Source: Ancylobacter sp. WKF20
GTDB lineage: Bacteria; Pseudomonadota; Alphaproteobacteria; Rhizobiales; Xanthobacteraceae
Assembly: GCF_029760895.1 (NCBI RefSeq)
Contig: NZ_CP121679.1
Span: 4,012,001 to 4,076,000, forward strand
Reading direction: 5' to 3'
Length of the DNA stretch: 64,000 nucleotides
Positions 38,666-47,384 of this stretch are shown one piece after another. The position numbers and the translations under genes are program-made. How positions within the stretch are numbered: position 1 is the stretch's first letter; each line of letters begins with the position of its first letter. Under the pieces are notes generated by a model that made no database searches, was not told the origin of the DNA, and saw nothing but the letters and a program-made list of their open reading frames with translations.

Positions 38666-39667
38666 ATGCTGCTGCGCTACATCCTCCGCCGCGTGCTCAT
38701 CATGATCCCGACGCTGCTGGTCACCAGCGCGCTGATCTTCACCGTGATGGAGCTGCCGCCGAGCGACTATTTCGAGACCTATGTCGCGGAAATGGCGGCG
38801 CAGGGCGAGAAGGCGGACACCAGCCGCATCGAGTTCCTCAAGCGCGAATATGGCTTCGACAAGCCCGCCATCGAGCGCTACTTCCTCTGGGTCACCGGCT
38901 TCGTGCAGGGCGATTTCGGCTACTCCTTCGAGTACGAAATGCCGGTGCGCGACGTGGTCGGCGAGCGCCTGGCCCTCACCGTGCTGGTCTCGGTCTGCAC
39001 CATCCTGATGACCTGGGCCGTCGCCTTCCCGATCGGCATCTATTCGGCCACCCACCAATATAGCTGGGGCGATTACGGGCTGACCTTCCTCGGCCTGCTC
39101 GGCATCGCCGTGCCGCACTTCCTGCTGGCGCTGATCTTCATGTATTTCGCCAATGTGTGGTTCGGCCTCTCCATTGGCGGGCTGATGGACCCGGTCTATT
39201 TCAACCAGCCGATGAGCTGGGCGAAGGCGCAGTCGATCCTCGCCCATCTCTGGATTCCCGTCATCATCATCGGCGCCGGCGGCACCGGGACGATGGTGCG
39301 CGCCATCCGCGCCAATCTGCTCGACGAGCTGCAGAAGCAGTATTACGTGACCGCCAAGGCCAAGGGCCTGCCGCCGGGCAAGGCGCTGCGCAAATACCCG
39401 CTGCGCATGTCGCTCAACTTCTTCGTCTCGCACATTGGCGACGTGCTGCCGAGCATCGTCTCCGGCTCGGAGCTGACCGCCGTCGTGCTCTCGCTGCAGA
39501 CCACCGGGCCGCTGCTGCTGCGCGCGCTGCAGAGCCAGGACATGTATCTGGCCGGCTCCTTCCTCTTGTTCCTGTCCTGCCTCACGGTCGTCGGCGTGCT
39601 GATCTCCGACATCGCGCTCGCCTTCCTGGATCCGCGCATCCGGCTTCAGGGGGGCAGCACGAAATGA
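38666..39667 (+). CDS. Peptide-type ABC permease, DppB-like
   Basis: 333 residues, inner-membrane permease of the DppB/OppB family, starting MLLRYILRRVLIMIPTLLVTS. The first helix (about 10-30) is followed by a periplasmic region containing EYGFDKPAIERYFLWVTGFVQGDFGYS, then five helices. The ATPase-docking loop is in YVTAKAKGLPPGKALRKYPLR. It begins 3 bases after the binding protein gene and overlaps the next permease by four bases (ATGA), consistent with one heterodimeric channel. Confidence 0.9.
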   Translation: MLLRYILRRVLIMIPTLLVTSALIFTVMELPPSDYFETYVAEMAAQGEKADTSRIEFLKREYGFDKPAIERYFLWVTGFVQGDFGYSFEYEMPVRDVVGERLALTVLVSVCTILMTWAVAFPIGIYSATHQYSWGDYGLTFLGLLGIAVPHFLLALIFMYFANVWFGLSIGGLMDPVYFNQPMSWAKAQSILAHLWIPVIIIGAGGTGTMVRAIRANLLDELQKQYYVTAKAKGLPPGKALRKYPLRMSLNFFVSHIGDVLPSIVSGSELTAVVLSLQTTGPLLLRALQSQDMYLAGSFLLFLSCLTVVGVLISDIALAFLDPRIRLQGGSTK

Positions 39668-40863
39668 GCGCGCCCGCCGCCCCCGATCTCGCGTCCGCCT
39701 TGCCGCCGGCCGGCGCGCCGCTGCCGCATTACGTCGCTACCGGCGCCTTCGACCCCAAGGCGATGGAGCCGATGACCCCTGAGCAGGAGCGGGTCACCCT
39801 CGCCTCCCAGCTCACGCTGATGTGGTGGAAGTTCAAGCGCCACCGGCTGGCGCTCGCTTCCGGCATCTTCCTCGCCGTGCTCTATGCGGCGATCCTGATC
39901 TGCGAATTCCTCGCGCCCTATAACTACCAGGAGCGCCATACCGACTTCATCCGCAGCCCGCCGCAGGCTATCCACCTGTTCCATGAAGGCAGCTTCATCG
40001 GGCCGTTCACCTATGGGCTGAAATACAAGCTCGACATGGACACGCTGCGCCGGACCTACACCGAGGACACCAGCCGCGTGTACCCGGTGCGGTTCTTCTG
40101 CCGGGGCGACCGCTACCAGTTCTGGGGGCTCATCGAAGGCAACCGGCACCTGATGTGTCCGGGCGAGGGCGGCACGCTGTTCCTGCTCGGCACCGACCGG
40201 CTGGGCCGCGACATGCTCTCGCGCCTCATCTATGGCGCGCGCATCTCGCTGACCATCGGCCTCATCGGCATCGCCGTGAGCTTCACGCTCGGCGTCGTGA
40301 TCGGCGGTCTCGCCGGCTATTATGGCGGGCTGTTCGATCTTCTGGTGCAGCGGGTGATCGAGGTCGTGCAGTCGCTGCCGCATATCCCGCTCTGGCTGGC
40401 GCTCTCTTCCATCATGCCGCCAAGCTGGAGCCCGATCGTGGTCTATTTCGGCATCACCGTCATCCTCGGCCTGATGGACTGGACCGGGCTCGCCCGCGCC
40501 GTGCGCTCCAAGCTTCTGTCGCTGCGCGAGGATGATTATGTCGTCGCCGCCCAGCTCATGGGCGCGCGCACGCCGCGCATCGTGTTCCGCCATCTCGTGC
40601 CCGGCTTCATGAGCCACCTCATCGCCATGGCGACCATCGCCATTCCCTCGATGATCCTCGGCGAGACCGCGCTGTCCTTCCTCGGCCTCGGCCTGCGCCC
40701 GCCGATCACAAGCTGGGGGGTGATGCTGAACGAGGCGCAGAACATCAACATCGTCGTGCTCTATCCCTGGCTGATCCTGCCGGTGGTGCCGGTGATCGCG
40801 GTGATCCTCGCCTTCAACTTCCTCGGCGACGGCCTGCGCGACGCGGCCGACCCCTATCGCTGA
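39664..40863 (+). CDS. Peptide-type ABC permease, DppC-like, with enlarged periplasmic loop
   Basis: 399 residues of the DppC/OppC family. After a cytoplasmic N-terminus and helix 1 (about residues 57-78) comes a periplasmic stretch of about 100 residues (about 80-178, including RSPPQAIHLFHEGSFIGPFTYG), longer than in typical DppC. Then come the conserved LGTDRLGRDMLSRLIYGARISL and the docking loop YVVAAQLMGARTPRIVFRHLVP. The start at ATG 39664 overlaps the upstream stop; a longer frame back into the previous permease is not real. The enlarged loop may fit the large binding protein. Confidence 0.9.
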   Translation: MSAPAAPDLASALPPAGAPLPHYVATGAFDPKAMEPMTPEQERVTLASQLTLMWWKFKRHRLALASGIFLAVLYAAILICEFLAPYNYQERHTDFIRSPPQAIHLFHEGSFIGPFTYGLKYKLDMDTLRRTYTEDTSRVYPVRFFCRGDRYQFWGLIEGNRHLMCPGEGGTLFLLGTDRLGRDMLSRLIYGARISLTIGLIGIAVSFTLGVVIGGLAGYYGGLFDLLVQRVIEVVQSLPHIPLWLALSSIMPPSWSPIVVYFGITVILGLMDWTGLARAVRSKLLSLREDDYVVAAQLMGARTPRIVFRHLVPGFMSHLIAMATIAIPSMILGETALSFLGLGLRPPITSWGVMLNEAQNINIVVLYPWLILPVVPVIAVILAFNFLGDGLRDAADPYR

Positions 40864-40876
40864 GTTGGGAAACCGC

Positions 40877-41398
40877 ATGTCCGAAATCTCGACGTCTGGC
40901 CTGTCGCGCCTTGAGAAGACGCTGTTCCGGCTGGAGGCGCAGCATGCCTGCCTTGGCTATGCCTTTGACGCCATCGCCACTCTCCCCGGCCCGGTGGTGG
41001 AATTCGGCCTCGGCCTCGGTCGCACCTTCGATCACCTGCGCCGCCATCTGCCGGACCGGGAGATCTACGTCTTCGACCGGGTGAACAAGGCCTATTCCGA
41101 CTGCCAGCCGGACCCGGCGCATCTCATCCTCGGCGAGATCGAGGAAACGCTGCCCCCGCTCGCCCTGCGCCTTGCCGGGAGAGTGGTGCTGGCCAATGCG
41201 GATCTCGGCTCGTTCGATCGCGAGAGCAACCGGGCGGTGGCGGCGATGTCCGCCCGCCTGCTGCCGCCGCTCATCGCGCCGGGCGGGTTCATCATGTCCG
41301 ACCTGCCGCTGGAACTGCCCGGTTTCGAGACAGTGCCGCTGCCGGCCGGGGCGCGCGAGGGGCGCTATTATCTCTACCGGCGTCCGGTCTCAAGCTGA
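40877..41398 (+). CDS. SAM-dependent methyltransferase-like protein
   Basis: 173 residues with a class I methyltransferase-type motif I (VVEFGLGLGRTFDHLRRHLP) and motif II (DREIYVFDR), then ALRLAGRVVLANADLG and LIAPGGFIMSDLPLELPG. It resembles the small S-adenosylmethionine methyltransferases of the Methyltransf_17 type. The substrate is unknown. ATG 40877 is preferred to TTG 40865, with GGGA six bases upstream. It is the last gene of the eight-gene run and its 3' end overlaps the convergent glycosyltransferase gene by 25 bases, which may couple their expression. Confidence 0.7.
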   Translation: MSEISTSGLSRLEKTLFRLEAQHACLGYAFDAIATLPGPVVEFGLGLGRTFDHLRRHLPDREIYVFDRVNKAYSDCQPDPAHLILGEIEETLPPLALRLAGRVVLANADLGSFDRESNRAVAAMSARLLPPLIAPGGFIMSDLPLELPGFETVPLPAGAREGRYYLYRRPVSS

Positions 41399-43320
41399 TC
41401 GCCCAGCGCGACGAAGCGCGCGGCGCCTGAATCCAGCAGCCGGCCGATCATCGTGTCGAGGAAGCGGTCGATCCAGCCATCATGCACGAGGTGGTGGGTG
41501 AGCAGGCCGATAGGCTCCAGCGTGCCCGGCGGTGATGCCAGTTCCTCGGTGATGAGGCCGGCCATCAGGTCGATCAGCCCGGCCTCGTCGGCGAGTCCGC
41601 CGCCGCCCTTCCAGTCGATCGGATCCCAATGGGTGTTGAGCGCGACCAGCCCCGGCGCAGCCTCGCGCGTCGTGCGGCGCTTGAAGGTGGAGAGCGCGGC
41701 ATAGCCCTCATTCGCCAGCATGGGCAGGAGCGCCGGCGCGATGCGGTTCCAGGGCGGCACGAAGACCGGCAGCGCCTGCGCGCCGAACGTCGCCTCGATC
41801 CGTTCGCGGGCGCTGTGGGCTTCGACGGCCATCACCTCGGCAAGGCGATGCGCGCCGAATTCGGCCTTCTTCTGATCGGCCGGGGCGTGGTTTTCATGGG
41901 CGAGACCGTGCACGAGCACGTCGACGCGCCGCTCCTCCCGCAGCCGTGCGGCCAGCGCCGGGGTGGCGCGGGCGGGGATGACGGCGAGCGAGAGCGGCAC
42001 CTGCCAGCGGGCGGCGCGGGCGAGCAGCGCGTCGAGCGCCGGGGTTGGAGCCACAGCGTCATCGTCGCGCCACCAGAAATCGAGGATGCGCCCGGCCGCG
42101 CGGGCTTGCGCGAGCACAGCATCCAGCCGCTGCCATGCGGCCTCCACCCGGTCGCGGTGGGCGAGAAGGTCGCTCAGCACGGTCGCGGTGCGGGAGGCGC
42201 CGTCGCGGCCGATGGCGGACCAGTCGGGCCGGGGGGCGGCGAGGAGATCGCGAGCGGCTTCGGTCAATGCCGGCGCCGTCAGCGTCTCCAGCGCCAGCAC
42301 GCGGGCAAGGCCGCGCCGGGCGAGTTCGCCGGCGCGCAGGGTCTGTTCCTTCTCCGCCCCCTCCGCGAAGGGCACGAGAATGGCGCGCGCATTGGCGGCG
42401 GCAAGGTCCAGCACCGTGTTGTAGCCGGCCTGACTGATCGACAGCGCCGCGCGGGCGAGCAGCGCCGGAAAGTCCGGTCGCGCCCGCTCCACCACCATAT
42501 TGAGCGGGGCAAGCGTGGCGAGCGCATCGAAGGCTTCCGGCGAGACACCCGCGCCGATCAGCAGGCGCCAGCGCCGCTCCGGCATCAGGCGGGCCGCCTC
42601 CACCGTCAGCCGGGCAAGCGGCAGGCCGGCCGCCGAGCCGCCACCGGAGACGAGAATCTCGTCGGTGCCGTCAGGACCGGTCGCCTCTGCCGCCCGCGCG
42701 CCGTCATGCACATAGCCGGTCTCGATCAGCCGCCGTTCCAGCGCCGGCGTGCTCGGCCAGGAGGCGCTGAGCGGCACGACACCGGCGGCGCCGTGGAACA
42801 GCACGCCGTCATAGAAGGCCCCTAACTTGGCGAGGGCCTGTTCCGCCCGGTGCGGCCGCGAGGGCGGGTTCAGCACGTCGCGGATCGAGCCGAGGATGAG
42901 CGGGCGCGGCGTCTGGTTCTGGGCATGGGCGAGCAGGGCGTCGAACTCCGACGCCAGCGAGCGGCGGCCGAGCGGGTAGAGCTCGGTGATGAGCACATCG
43001 GGTGCCGCCGCATCGAAGGCGGCCAACAGCGCCCCGCGCCGCGCGGCGAAGTGGCCTGCATCCGCCAGCACGCCCGGCGCCGCATAGAGCGTGGCGAAAT
43101 CCGTGCCGACGCAATGGACCGGGGGAAGCTGGACGAGGGTGCAGCCTTGCGTGTTGACGGTCGCGGCCGGGCGCCCGCCCGAGACCAGCGTGACCGCCCA
43201 TCCCGCGCCGGCTAGCGCGCGTCCCACCGCCGCCATGCGGGCGAGATGGCCGACGCCGAGCAGATGCGTCACGGCGATCAAGAGGCGCGGGCGGCGGGAT
43301 GAATCTGTCATGGGGCTCAT
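41374..43320 (-). CDS. Glycosyltransferase fused to polysaccharide-deacetylase-like domain
   Basis: 648 residues. Residues about 10-385 are a GT-B glycosyltransferase of MurG/GT28 type (LLGVGHLARMAAVGRAL near the start, EILVSGGGSAAG, SQAGYNTVLDLAAANARAILVPF). Residues about 405-640 look like a NodB-type carbohydrate esterase: WWRDDDAV (metal Asp), HGLAHENH (His-x3-His) and VPPWNRIAP. The fusion suggests one protein both transfers and deacetylates an N-acetylated sugar. Last gene of a four-gene minus-strand cluster, coupled (ATGA) to the gene upstream. Neither signal peptide nor helix is seen, so it probably works on the cytoplasmic side. Confidence 0.8.
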   Translation of the reverse strand: MSPMTDSSRRPRLLIAVTHLLGVGHLARMAAVGRALAGAGWAVTLVSGGRPAATVNTQGCTLVQLPPVHCVGTDFATLYAAPGVLADAGHFAARRGALLAAFDAAAPDVLITELYPLGRRSLASEFDALLAHAQNQTPRPLILGSIRDVLNPPSRPHRAEQALAKLGAFYDGVLFHGAAGVVPLSASWPSTPALERRLIETGYVHDGARAAEATGPDGTDEILVSGGGSAAGLPLARLTVEAARLMPERRWRLLIGAGVSPEAFDALATLAPLNMVVERARPDFPALLARAALSISQAGYNTVLDLAAANARAILVPFAEGAEKEQTLRAGELARRGLARVLALETLTAPALTEAARDLLAAPRPDWSAIGRDGASRTATVLSDLLAHRDRVEAAWQRLDAVLAQARAAGRILDFWWRDDDAVAPTPALDALLARAARWQVPLSLAVIPARATPALAARLREERRVDVLVHGLAHENHAPADQKKAEFGAHRLAEVMAVEAHSARERIEATFGAQALPVFVPPWNRIAPALLPMLANEGYAALSTFKRRTTREAAPGLVALNTHWDPIDWKGGGGLADEAGLIDLMAGLITEELASPPGTLEPIGLLTHHLVHDGWIDRFLDTMIGRLLDSGAARFVALGDQLETGRR

Positions 43321-44438
43321 TCTGCACAGCCCTGCGGCAAGGCGATGTCACAGGCGCCAAATGCCGCCTTCAGGGTCGCTGCCGCCTTGGGCAGGTCACG
43401 CTCGGCGGCGATGAAGCGGGCGGCGGCCTCGCCCATGGCGCGCCGGCGCGCCGGGGTGGTGATGAGGTCGATCAGCGCCGCGCGGAAGGCGGGGATGTCG
43501 CCGGCGGGAGTGATGAGGCCGGTCGTGCCGGGGAGCATCGTGTCGGCGATGCCGCCATAGCCGCTGGCGAGGCAGGGCAGGCCATGCGCCTGCGCTTCCA
43601 GATACACCGCGCCGAACGCCTCGTTCACACCCGGCCAGACGAAGACATCGGACGCATGGAACAGGGCGCCGAGCGCCGCGCGATCGGTGATTGCGCCATG
43701 GAAGCGCACGCGGCCCCCGAAACGCACGAAGGCGGTCTCGACCTCGGCGCGCGCCGGGCCGTCGCCGATGATGTCGAGCGTCCAGGGCGCCTCGACGCCG
43801 GCCAGCGCCTGCGCCAGCTGGCGGTAGGAGGCGAGCTTGTCGCCCGGCCGCATCATGGCCAGCGTGACGAGGCGGGTCGGCCCGGCGTCGCGTGGTTCGG
43901 CAGCCGCCCCGGCCAGGGGCCAGTCGGCAAGATCGAGGAAGGGCTTGAGATCGATGACACGCTGATGCAGGGGGCGCAGCCGGTCCAGCACCTCGCGGTC
44001 GGCGGCTGTGGGCGTGAGGATGAGCGTCGCCGCGTCCATCGCCGCCTCCGCCCGTGCGTGGCCTTCCGCGAAGGGGCCCGTCGCGCGCTTCGGGGCGCGC
44101 GAAGCTTCCGCGATCACATAGGGCACGCCGAGTTGTGCCGCGAGGGCGGGGCCGATCAGGTCCGGCGCCTTGTAATAGACGTGGTAGGTGAAGACGCAGG
44201 CGATCTCCGCCGGCCGGGTGGCGGCGAGGATGCGCTCCACCTCCTGCGCCGCTTCCCGCTCCAGCGCCGCCCAGTCCACCCGTGCCGGATCGGTATGGAA
44301 GCTGCGGAAGGGGGAGGCCAGCTCCGCCTCATAGCCGCTATGGCGCAGCAGCTTGAGGAACAGCCGCGCCATGGTCCTGTCGCCCGAGGGCACCGGGTGG
44401 TCCGGCGATTTCAGCGGCGCGAGGAACAGGCAGCGCAT
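43317..44438 (-). CDS. GT4-type glycosyltransferase
   Basis: 373 residues, GT-B fold. The C-terminal half has GDGPARAEVETAF, VRFHGAITDRAALGALFHASDVFVWPG, NEAFGAVYLEAQAHGLPCLASGYGG, the donor-binding E-x7-E type motif of GT4 enzymes. The N-terminal half has MRCLFLAPLKSPDHPVPSGDR. Donor and acceptor are unknown. It sits 3 bases downstream of another GT4 gene and overlaps the fusion gene that follows, so the four proteins are probably made together to build one surface glycan or glycolipid. Confidence 0.85.
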   Translation of the reverse strand: MRCLFLAPLKSPDHPVPSGDRTMARLFLKLLRHSGYEAELASPFRSFHTDPARVDWAALEREAAQEVERILAATRPAEIACVFTYHVYYKAPDLIGPALAAQLGVPYVIAEASRAPKRATGPFAEGHARAEAAMDAATLILTPTAADREVLDRLRPLHQRVIDLKPFLDLADWPLAGAAAEPRDAGPTRLVTLAMMRPGDKLASYRQLAQALAGVEAPWTLDIIGDGPARAEVETAFVRFGGRVRFHGAITDRAALGALFHASDVFVWPGVNEAFGAVYLEAQAHGLPCLASGYGGIADTMLPGTTGLITPAGDIPAFRAALIDLITTPARRRAMGEAAARFIAAERDLPKAAATLKAAFGACDIALPQGCAE

Positions 44439-44441
44439 GGC

Positions 44442-45806
44442 TCAGGCGCGGGCCGGGGCGGAAGGCGCGTCGGCCGACTGCCGCATCCGGGTCTCCAGCC
44501 GGTCTATGCCTGCCTCGAAGGTGAAATCGGCGACGAGCCGCGCCCGCGCCGCCTCTCCGAGTTCGCGTCGCCGGTCGGGAGCGGCGATCAGCGCTGCCAG
44601 CGCCGCCGCCAGCGCTGGCGCGTCGGCCGGCGGCACCAGAAGGCCGTTCTCGCCATCGGTGACGAATTCCGGCACGCCGGCAAAGCGGGTGGAGACGATG
44701 GGCAGCGCCTGCGTGGCGGCTTCCATGATGACATTGGGCAGGCCGTCGCGGTCGCCATCCTCGCCCGGCTGGCTCGGCAGCACGAAGAGATCGGCTTCGC
44801 GCAGCGCGGCGATCACCGCCGTCTGCGCCTGACTGCCGCGCCACTCGATGCGTCCGGCAATGCCGAGCCGCTCCGCCTGCTCCTTCAGCGGCGCGATGAG
44901 CGGGCCTGTGCCGATATGCACCAGCCGCCAGTTGAGCGCGGGCGGAAGGCTGCCGAGCGCGGTGAGCAGCGTGTCGAAGCCCTTCTTGGCGACGGCGCGC
45001 CCGACCGCGACCAGCCGCACCGGGTCGGCGGGGTCGCTGCCATCCGCTTGCCGATCGCGCACGGGCGGGGCGGGGAAGCGGTCGAGATCGAGGCCATGAT
45101 AGACCAGCTCGACCTTTCGGGCCGATGTGCCCGCGACGCGGGTGAGCTCGCGCCAGCCATCGGCGGTGCAGGTCACGCCCCAGGCGGCATCCGCGATCTT
45201 CTCGCGCCGTTCCCATTCCGGGGTGGTCCAGATGTCCTTGGCATGGGCGGAGAAGGAGAAGCTGCGCCCGGTCAGCAGCGCCGCGTAGCGCGTCACCGAG
45301 CCCGGCGTGTGCAGAAAATGCACATGCAGATGGCTAATAGCGGGATCCAGCTCGCGGGCGAGCACGCAGGCCTGCCCGAGCCGCCGCATCCGGTTCGGCG
45401 TCGGGTCGCGGGCGAGATCGCGCAGGAAGACCCGCATCAGCTCGCGAAAGCGCAGGCGGCGCACCGCATGGACAAAGCCCTTGAGGACGCGGCGCGGATC
45501 GTCCTTCAGATATTCCGGCAAATAGAGCAGCCGCGCGCTGATCGCCTCATGCATCGGGTGCCGGTAGCGATCGGTCGGGCGGCGCAGCGACCAGATGTCG
45601 AAGGCGAAGCCCCGCCGCTCCAGCTCCAGGATTTCCTGGGCGATGAAGGTCTCGGACAGGCGCGGATAGCCCTTCAGCACGATGGCAAGGCGCGGGCCGG
45701 GCGGGGCATCCGGGGCAGGCTCGGTGGGCCGGGCGCCCTCCGGGCGCGCCGTTCCCGGCGGGGAACGCTCGAGCAAGTCAGCCCCCGACGCCGAGCGACG
45801 CGGCAC
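44442..45806 (-). CDS. GT4-type glycosyltransferase
   Basis: 454 residues, GT-B fold. After a proline-rich N-terminal tail come RLAIVLKGYPRLSETFIAQEILEL (family start), then VGRAVAKKGFDTLLTALGSLP and a GT4 donor site DRDGLPNVIMEAATQALPIVSTRFAGVPE. Start uncertain: GTG 45806 overlaps the upstream gene by 29 bases, whereas TTG 45776 would follow its stop directly and remove ten residues of low conservation. The stretch HVHFLHTPGSVTRYAALL resembles exopolysaccharide glycosyltransferases of the colanic acid type. Confidence 0.85.
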   Translation of the reverse strand: MPRRSASGADLLERSPPGTARPEGARPTEPAPDAPPGPRLAIVLKGYPRLSETFIAQEILELERRGFAFDIWSLRRPTDRYRHPMHEAISARLLYLPEYLKDDPRRVLKGFVHAVRRLRFRELMRVFLRDLARDPTPNRMRRLGQACVLARELDPAISHLHVHFLHTPGSVTRYAALLTGRSFSFSAHAKDIWTTPEWERREKIADAAWGVTCTADGWRELTRVAGTSARKVELVYHGLDLDRFPAPPVRDRQADGSDPADPVRLVAVGRAVAKKGFDTLLTALGSLPPALNWRLVHIGTGPLIAPLKEQAERLGIAGRIEWRGSQAQTAVIAALREADLFVLPSQPGEDGDRDGLPNVIMEAATQALPIVSTRFAGVPEFVTDGENGLLVPPADAPALAAALAALIAAPDRRRELGEAARARLVADFTFEAGIDRLETRMRQSADAPSAPARA

Positions 45807-47052
45807 GCTGCGCCTGCGCCCCCAGATGCGGGCCGAGATGGTCGGCGATGCGGGTGAGGCCGTCCAGCACGCCGGGCATATTGGCCTGCGAGGGGGCGGG
45901 CTGGCCGCGCAGGGCGGTGAGCGCCTGCGCCATCACCAGCGGGTCGCGCTCGGCCTCGCCGGCTTCCACCGGATCGACCAGCATGCGCACGAGGCCGAGC
46001 TTTTCGGCGCGCGTGGCGCGGATGAGCTGTTCTTGGCGCGGGCGCGAGCGCGGCACCAGCAGCGCCGGCTTGTCGAAGGAGAGGATCTCGCAAAACGTGT
46101 TGTAGCCGCCCATGGCGACCACGGCGGTGGCCCGGCTCATCAGCCGCTCGATCTTGGGATCGAAGGTGATGGCGTCGACCTTGGGCAGCCGCTCGATGCG
46201 CTCCATGAACTGCCCGCGCTGCTTGTTCGACAGGAAGGGGCCGAAGGTGATGACGGCGGGCAGCGGAATGTCCGGCGCCGCCTCATAGGCGGAGATCACC
46301 CAGTCGATCAGGCCGGCGCCGTCGGCACCGCCACCGGTGGTGACGAGGATGAAGGGGCCCTTGGTGGCGCGCGGGTAGCGCATCGCGGCGGCCCCGCCCG
46401 GCACGGAGCGGCGCAGATAGCCGGTATAGACGATGCGCGAATGCAAATCGGCCGGCATGGGGATGCCCTCGAGCGGGCGGTAGAACTCCTCGGCGCCATA
46501 GACCAGCACGTCGTCGTAATAATCGGTCATGGCGCGGATGGCGCCCTTGTCGTGCCACTCGGCGCGAATGACGTCCGGGCTGTCCAGCACGTCGCGAATG
46601 CCGATGATGCGGCGCGTGCCCATGCTGCCCATCAGCTTCAGGCTCGGCAGCAGCTCGCCGCGAAAGCCGGCGGGCTCCTTGTCGGCGATGAAGATGTCCG
46701 GCCGGAAGGATTCCGCCGTCTGGCGGATCAGCGCCTCGCGGATGGCGGTGACCTCGGCGACGTCGAGCCGGAGATTGGCGCTGGCGTAGCTGCCATTCTC
46801 GCTCTTGGCGACGCCCGGCACATGCACGAAGTCGATGCCCGGCGCGAAATTGAAGCTGCCGGCGAGCGAGGAGCCGGAGATGATGAGCACCGAGAGGTCA
46901 CCATGGGCCGCGACCAGCGCATTGGCGATGGCGCGCGAGCGGCGGATGTGCCCCAGCCCATAGGTGTCGTGGCTGTACATCAGGATGCGCGGCGTCCCGC
47001 GGCCCGGCCGGGAGAGCTCAGGCTGGGGAGCGGGGACGGGTGCGCGTTCCAT
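45778..47052 (-). CDS. Predicted glycosyltransferase (COG4671-like)
   Basis: 424 residues. The start RILMYSHDTYGLGHIRRSRAIA and the C-terminal GGYNTFCEILSFDKPALLVPR are MurG/UGT-like, and the glycine loop VTTGGGADGAG fits nucleotide-sugar binding. It matches the COG4671 predicted glycosyltransferases often clustered with GT4 genes. First gene of the four-gene glycan cluster. ATG 47052 gives a short leader before the conserved region; an ATG at 47118 would add 22 basic residues. Neither has a strong ribosome-binding site. Confidence 0.78.
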   Translation of the reverse strand: MERAPVPAPQPELSRPGRGTPRILMYSHDTYGLGHIRRSRAIANALVAAHGDLSVLIISGSSLAGSFNFAPGIDFVHVPGVAKSENGSYASANLRLDVAEVTAIREALIRQTAESFRPDIFIADKEPAGFRGELLPSLKLMGSMGTRRIIGIRDVLDSPDVIRAEWHDKGAIRAMTDYYDDVLVYGAEEFYRPLEGIPMPADLHSRIVYTGYLRRSVPGGAAAMRYPRATKGPFILVTTGGGADGAGLIDWVISAYEAAPDIPLPAVITFGPFLSNKQRGQFMERIERLPKVDAITFDPKIERLMSRATAVVAMGGYNTFCEILSFDKPALLVPRSRPRQEQLIRATRAEKLGLVRMLVDPVEAGEAERDPLVMAQALTALRGQPAPSQANMPGVLDGLTRIADHLGPHLGAQAQRAASLGVGG

Positions 47053-47384
47053 CAAGATACCCAATAGAGGATCGTCGCGGCTGCCCGGCCTGCACCCAGC
47101 GAGACGGCGACAATCCATTCCGAGATTAAGAATGATCGTAAGACGAGGGGCGTGCCGCTGTCGAGACTATCGGGAAACCGCGCCTTGCATAACTGCTAAA
47201 CATTTTATCAGCGTGTCCGCGCGGCACTGCACAGCGGCGTCAGCGAAGCCGCACGGCAGTACGATAACCGCCCGCCGCGCGGGTGCATGCCGACGTTTCG
47301 ACTTCGCACGGCGACGGTTGCTTTTCCCCGCGCGGGCGGCGATCGATGTGTGCAGACAGGATCACACAGCAAGGAGACAGCCGG
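47053..47384. promoter_or_regulatory. Divergent intergenic region, glycosyltransferase cluster / FAH gene
   Basis: A 332-base gap with no supportable gene. It is moderately AT-rich at 47120-47150 and 47190-47212 and probably holds both promoters. AAGGAG at 47371-47376 serves the FAH gene. I see no clear operator or terminator. Confidence 0.5.

Noticed and set aside
36746..39433. An 895-codon minus-strand open frame opposite the binding protein and permease genes
   Set aside because: No domain, artefact-like composition, and fully overlapped by well-supported genes.
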